A stretch of DNA of 64,000 nt, taken from an uncultured Prevotella sp. Its GTDB lineage: Bacteria; Bacteroidota; Bacteroidia; Bacteroidales; Bacteroidaceae. The stretch lies in NCBI GenBank assembly GCA_900551055.1, contig URUK01000007.1, forward strand, positions 52,757-116,756. Reading direction: 5' to 3'. Below are positions 1-7,389 of this stretch, one piece after another (the stretch's first letter is position 1; each line of letters begins with the position of its first letter). Below the pieces are notes generated by a model. It did no database searches. It saw only the letters and a program-made list of their open reading frames with translations, and had not been told where the DNA came from. The translations under genes were made by a program, and so were the position numbers.

Positions 1-130
1 TAAAGGTTCGTACTATTTTAGTTAAGAATTAAGAGTTAAGAATTAAGAAAAATACCATTGTTTGTCGTCTTTTCAGTAAGTCAGTATGGCATGTTTTCTT
101 AATTCTTAATTCTTAACTCTTAATTAATTT
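1..130. repeat. Word hairpin built on ATTAAGA-type 7-mers
   Basis: Left arm (about 26-50) is made of tandem GTTAAGA/ATTAAGA 7-mers and the right arm (about 95-130) is its reverse complement, with a loop of about 45 bases between. The right arm runs into the last codons of the minus-strand gene that follows, so that gene's stop codon (113-115) lies inside the repeat. The same word is used again near 20.5, 35.6 and 56.8 kb. The left edge may extend beyond the window. Confidence 0.85.
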
Positions 131-1108
131 TCTTGTGAAAGCCAGCGCAACCCAGCTGTATATGCCGAGAGCCACGACGAGCAGGGTCTGCACGGAGTGG
201 ACTATCAGCACGAAGTAGAGGGCGTTGTTGTCGGCCACGCCGTAGAGTATGAGCATGGTCTTTACGGCGAAATGCCACGGCCCGGCCCCGTTGGGGGTGG
301 GAACTATTACGGCGATGCTGCCTACGACGAACGTCACCAAGGCGCACTGGAGGCCGAGATGGGCGGTGAAGTCGAAGCAGAAGAACGTCAGGTAATAGTG
401 CAGGAAGTAGCAAACCCAGATGGCAAGGGTGTAGATTATGAACAGGTGAACGTTCTTTACGCCTTTGAGCGACACCACTCCCTGCCATATTCCGCCTACG
501 GTGGCTTTTACCTTATTGTATATTGAGAGCTTTTTCAGAAGGATGTGTAGCAACAGCAACGCGGCTACGGCACAGGCTGCGGTGACGATGTAGCCCGTGG
601 TGGAGAACTTGCCGAGGATTGAGTCCATGCTCGTGCCCGTCTTGTTGAAGAACGTGGAGAACACCCTCATCTGCATGAAGAGTGTCAGCATGCACACGGC
701 GGCCATGAGCAGCATGTCTATGGCACGTTCGGTTACAACCGTTCCGAGGGCTTTTGGAAACGAAACGTCGTCGTATCTCTTGAGCACTCCGCACCGCGTG
801 AACTCGCCGATGCGCGGCACTACGAGGCTGGCCGCGTATGATAGGAACACCGCATGGACGGCCGTCGCCGTTCTCGGGCGTTCGCCTATAGGCTCAAGCG
901 TCTGCCGCCAGCGCCATCCGCGGAACATCTGTGCCAGTATGCCGAAGGGGAAAGAAAGCAGCATCCACGTCCAGTCCATGCCGTGCAGCAGTATGTCATC
1001 GACGCTGCGGAAGTCGAAGTCGCGGTACATCCAATACAGGATGACACCTCCGAACAAGAGCGGAAGCAGTATTTTGACTGTATTGTTGACAATGGATGCA
1101 GTTTTCAC
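113..1108 (-). CDS. Flippase-like integral membrane protein (YbhN/UPF0104, LPG-synthase TM family)
   Basis: 331 residues, mostly hydrophobic, with six to eight predicted membrane segments beginning at residues 10-28. It carries the family-typical PRIGEFTR at 98-105, TERAID at 126-131 and a late PTPNGAGPWH loop near residue 270. Members of this family (lysylphosphatidylglycerol synthase transmembrane region, YbhN) act in the cytoplasmic membrane and are thought to move or modify lipids. There is no C-terminal aminoacyl-transferase domain, so it is not a full MprF. The last codons are formed by the neighbouring repeat arm. No operon partner is visible on the same strand within 390 bases upstream. 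Family assignment is firm; the substrate is unknown. Confidence 0.85.
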   Translation of the reverse strand: MKTASIVNNTVKILLPLLFGGVILYWMYRDFDFRSVDDILLHGMDWTWMLLSFPFGILAQMFRGWRWRQTLEPIGERPRTATAVHAVFLSYAASLVVPRIGEFTRCGVLKRYDDVSFPKALGTVVTERAIDMLLMAAVCMLTLFMQMRVFSTFFNKTGTSMDSILGKFSTTGYIVTAACAVAALLLLHILLKKLSIYNKVKATVGGIWQGVVSLKGVKNVHLFIIYTLAIWVCYFLHYYLTFFCFDFTAHLGLQCALVTFVVGSIAVIVPTPNGAGPWHFAVKTMLILYGVADNNALYFVLIVHSVQTLLVVALGIYSWVALAFTRKLIKS

Positions 1109-1263
1109 GCTGTTGAGTGATTTTAATGCAAACTTACAATAAAAAATCCAAACGGCGGTATGTGTGGTTGTTTTTTTTATTCTTTAACCCTAATATGCCG
1201 TTCAAACGGTGGTCCCGCACAGGATTTTCGCCGTGGGTGTTGTTGCCAAGCAGACAATGGTAT

Positions 1264-1299
1264 ATAAGCTCCCTCCCTTTGGGAGGGCTGGGGTGGGTG
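1264..1299. repeat. CTCCCTCCC / GGGAGGGCTGGGG repeat element
   Basis: A short hairpin, CTCCCTCCC then GGGAGGG, followed by CTGGGGTGGG. Inverted or direct relatives lie at about 4930-4970 and 40128-40170, each again in a gap between genes. Confidence 0.7.
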
Positions 1300-1349
1300 T
1301 CTGGTTTTGCAGGGGTGTGTGTGAGATTTGATTGGGGCGGTTTTCCAAT

Positions 1350-1442
1350 ATGCCGTCTTTTAGCCTGCAAAAGGTGGCATATTGGAACGCAAAAGGTGGC
1401 CTTTTACAATGCGAAAGGCCACCTTTTGCAAAACAGGCGGAT
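1350..1442. repeat. Cluster of AAAAGGYSRCCTTTT near-palindromes
   Basis: Three to four units of the form GCAAAAGGTGGC / GTGGCCTTTTAC / GAAAGGCCACCTTTTGC spaced about 25 bases apart fill the second half of the gap between the flippase-like gene and ftsZ. The same family occurs at about 4.74, 12.4, 17.07, 20.63, 28.54, 39.8 and 55.87 kb. I see nothing else in the 1109-1499 gap except the GGGAGGG element. Confidence 0.75.
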
Positions 1443-1499
1443 AACGCCCTTGGCGTAAGGGGTTAGGATATGTTCATAGAGTGTTGGTCATAGTTGCCG

Positions 1500-2846
1500 T
1501 CATTCCGTAAGAAGGGCGTCGTGAAGGATCTTCTTCAGGCGTTCGACGAGCGTCATGGAGGGTTGCGGTTTTTGGGGCGTGTCAGGCTCTACGGCTGTTC
1601 CGCCTCCACCGAAAGGCGTGCCGTCGCCGCCCGGTGTGTTGGCTTCTGTGCCTGTTCCGTTGTTGTCGTTACCGCCGGAAGGCTCGTCGTCGTCGGGCGT
1701 TTCACCGCCATCGGTGTTTGTGACGGTTATCGGTATATCGTCATGATTTTGCGGAGTAGTGTCGCTCTTGCCGTTGCCGGGAGAGTAAAGCTTCTTTATC
1801 AGTCCGCGGTAATGCTCGTCGTCATTGTCCCTTTTGCTGTCGTCTGTCGAGTCGAAGTCCTTGTCTTCATCGTCAAGTCCTGTGGCAAGTATGGCTATCT
1901 TGGCGTCTTCGCCTATGGTATCGTCGTCGGATACGCCCCATATTACTTCAATTTGCGGCGACAGCTCGTCCATGAACGCGTCTATTTCCTGTAGTTCGTC
2001 AACGAACAGCGGACAGTCAGGATTGGTGTAAATGTTGAACAGTATGCGCTTGGCCTTGCTCACATCGCAGCCGTAGAGCAGGGGAGAGTCAAGGGCGTTG
2101 ATGATTGCTTTCTCCACACGGTGCTCTCCTCCGGCGCGTCCTATGGCCATTATCGCGCCTCCGCCGCCTTTCATCGTAGTCTCGACATCGCGGAAGTCAA
2201 GGTTAATGTCGCCTTCGATGGTGATAAGTTCGGATATGCTCTTTACCGCGTTCCCAAGCACGTTGTCGGCGTACTTGAAAGAATCCTTTACCGAAATGCG
2301 CGTGTCTGAATATACTTCACACAGGCGTTCGTTGTTCACAATGAGTAGTGCGTCGACGTTCTTGCGCATCTCTTCGACTCCCTTCAGTGCCTTTATAATC
2401 TTCCTTTCCTTCTCGAAATAGAACGGGATTGTTACCACTCCGATTGTCAACATGCCCATTTCCTTGGCGACGGAGGCCACCACCGGGCCTGCGCCCGTGC
2501 CCGTGCCGCCTCCCATTCCGGCTGTGATGAACACCATTTTCGTGTTGTCTGAAAACAGCTTCTTTATCCCGTCGATGCTCTTCTCGGCCTCTTCCTTGCC
2601 CTTTTCGGGTACGCCGCCGACACCCAATCCGCAATCGCCGAGCAGTACTTTGACGGGCACAGGCGAGTGGGCAAGCGACTTGCTGTCGGTGTTGCAGACG
2701 GCAAACGACACGTCGCTGATGCCTTCCTCATACATGTTTCTCACCGCGTTGCAGCCTCCGCCGCCAACGCCGATGACCTTGATGATGTTCTTTGTCATGT
2801 CTACGGGTTCGCCGTAGTCGACTATGCTATGTCTTGTTTCTTGCAT
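1500..2846 (-). CDS. ftsZ: FtsZ-type tubulin homologue, divergent and outside a division cluster
   Basis: 448 residues. The GTP-binding fold is clear: GVGGGGCNAV at 26-35, the tubulin signature GGGTGTGAG at 112-120, and the T7-loop pattern NLDFRDV that keeps the catalytic Asp, so GTPase activity is likely. FtsZ polymerises into the cytokinetic ring at midcell. After about residue 330 comes a long acidic linker rich in Asp, Asn, Gly, Thr and Pro, ending in a basic amphipathic tail (MTLVERLKKILHDALLTE). Around residues 70-85 the sequence LGVGGVPEKGKEE differs from the usual GAGN-PE-A form. No ftsA, ftsQ or mur genes flank it, so this may be a second copy beside a dcw-cluster ftsZ. A good promoter lies just upstream at 2867-2896. 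FtsZ family is certain; which paralogue is inference. Confidence 0.9.
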   Translation of the reverse strand: MQETRHSIVDYGEPVDMTKNIIKVIGVGGGGCNAVRNMYEEGISDVSFAVCNTDSKSLAHSPVPVKVLLGDCGLGVGGVPEKGKEEAEKSIDGIKKLFSDNTKMVFITAGMGGGTGTGAGPVVASVAKEMGMLTIGVVTIPFYFEKERKIIKALKGVEEMRKNVDALLIVNNERLCEVYSDTRISVKDSFKYADNVLGNAVKSISELITIEGDINLDFRDVETTMKGGGGAIMAIGRAGGEHRVEKAIINALDSPLLYGCDVSKAKRILFNIYTNPDCPLFVDELQEIDAFMDELSPQIEVIWGVSDDDTIGEDAKIAILATGLDDEDKDFDSTDDSKRDNDDEHYRGLIKKLYSPGNGKSDTTPQNHDDIPITVTNTDGGETPDDDEPSGGNDNNGTGTEANTPGGDGTPFGGGGTAVEPDTPQKPQPSMTLVERLKKILHDALLTE

Positions 2847-2866
2847 GATGTTACGGTTTTATGCCG

Positions 2867-2896
2867 CAAAGATAGTTATCTTTCATATAAAGACAA
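2867..2896 (-). promoter_or_regulatory. Bacteroidetes-type promoter of ftsZ
   Basis: Reading the minus strand, TTG (plus-strand CAA at 2894-2896), 19 bases, then TATCTTTG (2867-2874) matches the TTTG/TTG-N19-TAnnTTTG consensus. Transcription would begin near 2860, about 14 bases before the start codon. Confidence 0.65.
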
Positions 2897-2974
2897 TATG
2901 TCTGCAAGGCTTGCAGACGAAAAAACTTTACACGGTACGGCTGTTTTAATGAAATAAAGGAGTATTTTTGCATC

Positions 2975-3568
2975 ATGGAAACAGTGGGAAACGGCATGGG
3001 AAACGCGGAAGAACTGGCAAAGGAACTGCGCGTGTTGGTGGCAAGGATGGAGCAGACGGGGCGTTATGACCTGATGCTCCGTGCCATAAGCGTGCCCGTG
3101 CTGGAGCGTCTGCGTATTGAGGCCGCACGCGCAAAGCTGAGCCGGCTGGTGATAACGCGCGATTTCCGCTTCATCTTGCAGGACTATAACAAGGAGGTGG
3201 TGCTTACTCCTGTACACAAGGCTTTGTACATATTCTTCCTCAACCATGAGGAAGGCATTGAGTTTAAGGACTTGTCCGACCATGCGGAAGAGCTGCGCAG
3301 GCTGTACAGACTCGTGTCGCCAAGCTCTGACTCGGCCAAGATTGACGAAACGGTAAGCCGCCTCACCAATCCTACCGACAATGCAATCAACGAGAAATGT
3401 TCGCGCATCAAGGCCGCGTTTGCCTGCCTTATGGATGAATACACATTAGATTATTACATGATAAGCAGCCACACCACGCGTCATTTCAACAGCTCGATGC
3501 GTGTATGGTTCAAGCGTCTTAAACTCATCACGCTGCCGAGAGAGCTTGTTGTCAGGGAGTATGAATAG
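2975..3568 (+). CDS. Conserved-looking protein of unknown function
   Basis: 197 residues, no signal peptide or membrane segment, so cytoplasmic. Rich in charged residues and predicted mostly helical; the stretch LTPVHKALYIFFLNHEEG near residue 80 followed by a helical region resembles a winged-helix-like or regulatory domain, but I do not recognise a family. It is transcribed away from ftsZ with a 128-base shared upstream region. An AAAGGAG sits 12 bases before the ATG, and a TATTTTTG box lies only five bases before it, so the transcript could be nearly leaderless. Met8 (2996) is an alternative start. Confidence 0.7.
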   Translation: METVGNGMGNAEELAKELRVLVARMEQTGRYDLMLRAISVPVLERLRIEAARAKLSRLVITRDFRFILQDYNKEVVLTPVHKALYIFFLNHEEGIEFKDLSDHAEELRRLYRLVSPSSDSAKIDETVSRLTNPTDNAINEKCSRIKAAFACLMDEYTLDYYMISSHTTRHFNSSMRVWFKRLKLITLPRELVVREYE

Positions 3569-3569
3569 T

Positions 3570-3656
3570 GGAAGCGGACAGTGAAAAGCGGAAAAGTGAA
3601 AAATCCGAATGCTTTATAGGGTGATGGATTTTTCACTTTTCCGCTTTCCATTGTTC
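3570..3656. repeat. Long inverted repeat between convergent genes
   Basis: GGAAGCGG...AAAAGCGGAAAAGTGAAAAATCC is followed, after a loop containing CCGAATGCTTTATAGG, by GGATTTTTCACTTTTCCGCTTTCC. It begins at the stop codon of the unknown gene and ends close to the stop codon of the methyltransferase, and could terminate transcription in both directions. It belongs to the word-hairpin class. Confidence 0.8.
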
Positions 3657-4597
3657 GCCCTGTTTTGAAGGTTCAGCGTATTTCTTTCCCAAAACACGCC
3701 GCCGCTGTAGCCCTGTATGCTTTTGTCTTCATCGGCCATGGCGAGGCGTTTGGCGGCGAGCAGGGCGTAGTCACGGTTTATTTCGATGCCGCAGTACTGC
3801 CTGCCGAGCTTCTTGGCGACGACCGATGTTGTGCCGCTGCCAAGGAAAGGGTCGAACACTACGCCGCCTTCGGGGCAGGAGGCGAGGATGAGTTTTGCTA
3901 TGAGTTTCTCAGGCTTCTGTGTGGGATGCTCGGTGTTTTCGGGCATCGACCAGTACGGAATGCTGATGTCGTCCCAAAAGTTTGAGGGGTGGGTGAGGCG
4001 GAAATTGCCGTCCTCTGTTTCTTCCCAGTCCTTCGGTTTGCCGTCAACCTTATAGGGGGCGATGACGCGGCGCTTCATCTTCACCGCTTCAACGTCGAAG
4101 TAATAGTTGCCGGCGTCCATCACGGCGAACCATATATCCTCCATGGCGTTTTTCCAGTTAGTCTTCGCTCCGCGCCCTTTCTCGCGCTGCCAGGTGATGC
4201 GGTTCTTTATGGTTGCTACCGAGTCGAGCACCTGGAACACCGCACTTGAGCTTTTCCAGTCACAACATACGTACAGGCTGCCGTCGGGCTTCAGGCATCT
4301 TACAATCTTGGGAAGCCAGCTGCGTATGTATTCAGTGTAGCTGTCGTTGCTGGTGGCCTTGAACTTCATGCCTGCAAAATCTTTTGAAAGGTTGTAGGGA
4401 GGGTCTATCACGAGCAGGTCGGCGAAGCCTTCTGGCAGGAATTCGATGATGTCGAACAAGTTTTGGTTGATAGTTTTGCCTATAATGTCGCTTGCGGTGC
4501 ATGCTGCGTCAATCTTGCTCAGGCTGGGTTGAAGCGTGGCCTTGTCGGCTTCGGTCAGTATGATGGTGCGGTTTCTTTCCGAGCGGGGTTTTTCCAT
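3614..4597 (-). CDS. Orphan site-specific DNA methyltransferase (N6-adenine or N4-cytosine)
   Basis: 327 residues from the ATG at 4597; the longer reading frame would begin at a TTG at 4618. The catalytic motif DPPY (IDPPYN, residues 65-68 of this start) comes before the SAM-binding motif FDPFLGSGTT near residue 250, the order typical of beta-class DNA methylases (N6_N4_Mtase family). It would transfer a methyl group from S-adenosylmethionine to an adenine or cytosine amino group in a specific sequence. There is no restriction endonuclease or specificity subunit next to it, so it is probably a solitary regulatory or protective methylase, or its partner is elsewhere. The 3' end lies inside the preceding inverted repeat. 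Class is firm; recognition site cannot be read from sequence. Confidence 0.9.
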   Translation of the reverse strand: MEKPRSERNRTIILTEADKATLQPSLSKIDAACTASDIIGKTINQNLFDIIEFLPEGFADLLVIDPPYNLSKDFAGMKFKATSNDSYTEYIRSWLPKIVRCLKPDGSLYVCCDWKSSSAVFQVLDSVATIKNRITWQREKGRGAKTNWKNAMEDIWFAVMDAGNYYFDVEAVKMKRRVIAPYKVDGKPKDWEETEDGNFRLTHPSNFWDDISIPYWSMPENTEHPTQKPEKLIAKLILASCPEGGVVFDPFLGSGTTSVVAKKLGRQYCGIEINRDYALLAAKRLAMADEDKSIQGYSGGVFWERNTLNLQNRANNGKRKSEKSITL

Positions 4598-4734
4598 AGG
4601 CTGTTGTTTTTGTGGCAAAATTACTCAATTTAGGGCAAGGCGGCAAATTTGCCGGCGGTAAAAGTACCGTGCTTGCAAGGCACTTGGAACGTGCTTTGTG
4701 ACCTATGGCGTAACGTATTGATATTCAATGCGTT

Positions 4735-4815
4735 GTAAAAGGCCGTCTTTTACAGCGCAAAAGGTGACCTTTTAGAAGGTAAAAGACGGCTTTTTGCTTC
4801 CTAATTTGCCACCTT
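4735..4815. repeat. Cluster of AAAAGGCCGTCTTTT near-palindromes
   Basis: Units GTAAAAGGCCGTCTTTTAC, GCAAAAGGTGACCTTTT and GTAAAAGACGGCTTTTTGC follow each other with short spacers, then a degenerate GCCACCTTTTAAA. Member of the dispersed family first seen at 1350. Confidence 0.8.
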
Positions 4816-4928
4816 TTAAATTGAGAGTTGATAATTGGGAATGGATAATTATGATTTGCCTTGTTGGCAAGCAGCCTTAAAGGTAATCATAATTATCCAT
4901 TTTCAATTTCCCATTCTCAATTAAAAGC
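4815..4928. repeat. Word hairpin built on GATAATT / GAGAATT words
   Basis: Arm TTGAGAGTTGATAATTGGG...GGATAATTATGATT is mirrored by AATCATAATTATCC...CCCATTCTCAATT. The loop contains TTTGCCTTGTTGGCAAG, close to the shared RATGCYTTG core. It fills the middle of the gene-free stretch 4598-5094. Confidence 0.8.
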
Positions 4929-4929
4929 G

Positions 4930-4970
4930 GCATCCTCCCCAGCCCTCCCGAAGGGAGGGAGCTTTATATG
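4930..4970. repeat. CCTCCCCAGCCCTCCC / GGGAGGG repeat element
   Basis: CCTCCCCAGCCCTCCC, four bases, GGGAGGGAGCTT: an inverted copy of the element at 1264-1299. Confidence 0.7.
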
Positions 4971-5050
4971 CTTTTTCTGATTAGGTATATTAGTCTTATT
5001 TGCCTTATTTGTCCTGTTCATCCTGAATAAAGCAAGAAAATCACAAAAAC

Positions 5051-5085
5051 AAAAAATCCGCTTCCAAAAAGGAAACGGATTTTTG
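5051..5085 (-). terminator. Rho-independent terminator of lpxA
   Basis: Read on the minus strand, AAAAATCCGTTTCC, a short loop, GGAAGCGGATTTTTTG forms a stem of about 13 pairs followed by a T-run, just after the lpxA stop codon. Confidence 0.75.
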
Positions 5086-5094
5086 TTCTTGTTA

Positions 5095-5871
5095 TTACCA
5101 CATCTTGCTTATCAGACCGAGCTTTGTCGCGTCGATAAACTCGATTATGTGGCGCACTTCCGGCCCGTCGGGCACCTGCTCGCGTATCTGGCGCACGGCG
5201 TCGAACACGCTTGTCTGTCCGTGGAATACAAGGCGGTAGGCGTTGGCGATGTGGTCCTGCACCTTGTTGCTGACATTGTGGATGTCAAGTATCGTAGCGT
5301 TGACGCCTCCATACTTGACGGGGTTGTCGGCAGCGATGATGTAAGGTGGCACGTCGCGGCTCAGGCGGCAACCTCCCTGTATCATGGAACCTCGGCCTAC
5401 ACGCACGCCTGCGTTGGCGATAACGTTCGACGAGAAAATCACATCGTTCTCAATATCGCAGTCGCCGGCTATTTTTGTTCCGTAGCCGAACACGCAGTTG
5501 TCGGAAATCTTTGTGTCGTGCGATACGTGTACGCCCTCCATCAACACGTTGTGGTTGCCTATTACGGTTTTTCCGTCGCTGAATGTTGCGCGGTTGACTA
5601 CCACGTTTTCACGTATGATGTTGTTGTCGCCGATAATAAGCGTGGAGTTGTCGCCCTTGAAGTTGAAGTCTTGCGGAATGGCAGCGAGCACGGTGTTTTG
5701 GTACACAGTGTTGCCGCGTCCCATGCGTGTGCCGTTCATTATGCTGACGTAGGGATAGATGACGCAGTCGTCGCCAATCTCAACGTCGCCCTCGATGTAG
5801 GCGAAAGGGTAGATGGTGACATTCTTTCCGATTTTCGCCTTCGGGTCTATTTCTGCTTTTGGACTTATCAT
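5095..5871 (-). CDS. lpxA: LpxA, acyl-ACP--UDP-N-acetylglucosamine O-acyltransferase
   Basis: 258 residues, the normal length for LpxA. It catalyses the first step of lipid A synthesis, moving a 3-hydroxyacyl chain from acyl carrier protein to the 3-OH of UDP-GlcNAc in the cytoplasm. The first 190 residues are hexapeptide repeats (KIGKNVTI, EIGDDCVI and so on) that form a left-handed beta-helix; VHVSHD at 114-119 supplies the expected catalytic His (His118), and the helical C-terminal part (HNVSNKVQDHIANAYRLVF onward) is typical. It lies downstream of the efflux operon, separated by an inverted repeat at 5884-6000, and may be partly co-transcribed with it. In many Bacteroidetes lpxA follows the lpxC/fabZ fusion; that context is absent here. 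Confidence 0.95.
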   Translation of the reverse strand: MISPKAEIDPKAKIGKNVTIYPFAYIEGDVEIGDDCVIYPYVSIMNGTRMGRGNTVYQNTVLAAIPQDFNFKGDNSTLIIGDNNIIRENVVVNRATFSDGKTVIGNHNVLMEGVHVSHDTKISDNCVFGYGTKIAGDCDIENDVIFSSNVIANAGVRVGRGSMIQGGCRLSRDVPPYIIAADNPVKYGGVNATILDIHNVSNKVQDHIANAYRLVFHGQTSVFDAVRQIREQVPDGPEVRHIIEFIDATKLGLISKMW

Positions 5872-5883
5872 ATTGTTTAATTT

Positions 5884-6001
5884 TAATCGGTTATAAGGTT
5901 GTGGGTTTTACGGTTATACGGTTTGAGTTGTTGTGAGGTCATAACGGTTTCCCGGCTTTTACCGTATAACCTTATGACCTCATAACCGCACAACCCTACA
6001 C
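5884..6001. repeat. Word hairpin built on GGTTATA / CATAACC words
   Basis: GGTTATAAGGTTGTGGG...ACGGTTATACGGT is mirrored by ACCGTATAACC...TCATAACCGCACAACCC. It sits exactly between the stop codon of the outer-membrane factor gene and the start of lpxA, so it could attenuate read-through from the efflux operon. Confidence 0.75.
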
Positions 6002-6002
6002 T

Positions 6003-7388
6003 TTACTCTCTTCCTCCGCCAAGGGCGTAATAGAGGTTTACGACAGCCTGCATCTTGTAGAAGTCGTCCTGTACCTTTGACAGCTCGGCATTGAGCAGCG
6101 ACTGTTGCGCCGTGATAACTTCAAGGTATGTGCTGCCGCCCATATTGAAGAGGTCTTTGGTATACTGGACGTTCTTTGTCAGGCTCTCAACCTGCTTTGC
6201 CTCAAGTTTGCTCTTCTCGTCGGACGAGTTGTAGAGCACGAGCGCGTTGCTGACTTCGGAACCGGCTGAGAGCACTGCGTTCTGCCAAGTGTTGTAGGCT
6301 TGTTCCTGCGTCGCCTTGGCAACTTTAAGCTGTGCTACGAGCTGTCCGTTCTGGAATATAGGCTGAACGAGGCTTCCTATGGCGCTAAGCAGCCACTTGC
6401 CTGGGTTCACAATGCCCATGCCTGAACTGTTGGTGAACACGCCGGAGCCGCTGATGGTTATGTTCGGATAGAACTTCGAGCGTGCAGCCTGCGTGTCGTA
6501 GAAGCACTGGGCGAGGGTCATCTCTGCATAGTGTACGTCAGGACGGTTGTTGAGCATCTGTATGGCAATGCCCGTGCTGAATTCCGTAGGCAGCGACTGG
6601 TTCTCGATTTTGCCTCGTGCAATGGTCTGTGCCTGCTGTCCCAAGAGCAGCGAGAGCGAGTTCTCGGTCTCGCGGATTTGGCGTTTCAGGTCGGCAGCCT
6701 GCGCCAATACCGAGTAGTAATTGGCCTCGGCGCTCTGCACGCTGGTCTCTTTTGCGTTGTTGAGTTCCTTCTGCAACTTCATCATGTCCCATGTCTCTTT
6801 GGTCAGCTGGGTCATGTTGTCAACTATTTCAAGCTGCTTGTCGAGCATCAGCAGCGTGTAATAGGCGTTCGCAATGTTTGCGATGAGGTTGGTCTTTACT
6901 ACAAGCTGGTAGTCCTTTGTAGCCAAGAGGGCCATCTGCGCGCTGCGCTTCTGGTTCAGAAGGTTGCCGAAGAGGTCGATGCTCCAGCTGGCATTGATTG
7001 GCAATGAGTATGTTTTCGTGGCCTTGCTTCCGTCCCATGAGGAGATGGTTCCTTGCGGAGAGAACGTGAACGAAGGAACGAATGCCAGTTTGGCCGCCGT
7101 GAGTTGTGCCTCAACCATCTTCACATTGAGGGCGGCGTTGAGCAGGTCGGTATTGTGTTCAAGTCCCTGTTCGATTAGTGCCTGCAGTTGCGGGTCGGTG
7201 AAAACGCTGCGCCAAGGCAGGTTGCCGAAGCTCGTAGTGTCGGTTACCGCCAGCGTGTCGGTGGTTGATGTCACGTCGCGCACCAATCCTGTGGCGTTCA
7301 CCTCCGGGCGCTCATACTTGCCGTAGATTCCGCAGCCGCTCATAAGAGCAGCGGCGGAAACGAGTATCAAAATATTATTTCTTTTCAT
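6003..7388 (-). CDS. TolC/OprM-type outer-membrane factor of RND efflux system, lipoprotein
   Basis: 461 residues from the ATG at 7388; a start at 7400 would overlap the pump gene by 11 bases, whereas 7388 lies two bases past its stop and gives a clean lipoprotein signal (MKRNNILILVSAAALMSGC). After the lipidated Cys, two outer-membrane-efflux repeats follow, rich in Ala, Gln, Leu and Asn with long helices (for example KAFVPSFTFSP and the repeated LNAELSKVQDDFY region near the end). The trimeric product would form the channel through the outer membrane that completes the tripartite pump with the two upstream genes. Assignment to the NodT/OprM class is firm; the drug or metabolite exported is unknown. 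Confidence 0.92.
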   Translation of the reverse strand: MKRNNILILVSAAALMSGCGIYGKYERPEVNATGLVRDVTSTTDTLAVTDTTSFGNLPWRSVFTDPQLQALIEQGLEHNTDLLNAALNVKMVEAQLTAAKLAFVPSFTFSPQGTISSWDGSKATKTYSLPINASWSIDLFGNLLNQKRSAQMALLATKDYQLVVKTNLIANIANAYYTLLMLDKQLEIVDNMTQLTKETWDMMKLQKELNNAKETSVQSAEANYYSVLAQAADLKRQIRETENSLSLLLGQQAQTIARGKIENQSLPTEFSTGIAIQMLNNRPDVHYAEMTLAQCFYDTQAARSKFYPNITISGSGVFTNSSGMGIVNPGKWLLSAIGSLVQPIFQNGQLVAQLKVAKATQEQAYNTWQNAVLSAGSEVSNALVLYNSSDEKSKLEAKQVESLTKNVQYTKDLFNMGGSTYLEVITAQQSLLNAELSKVQDDFYKMQAVVNLYYALGGGRE

Positions 7389-7389
7389 C

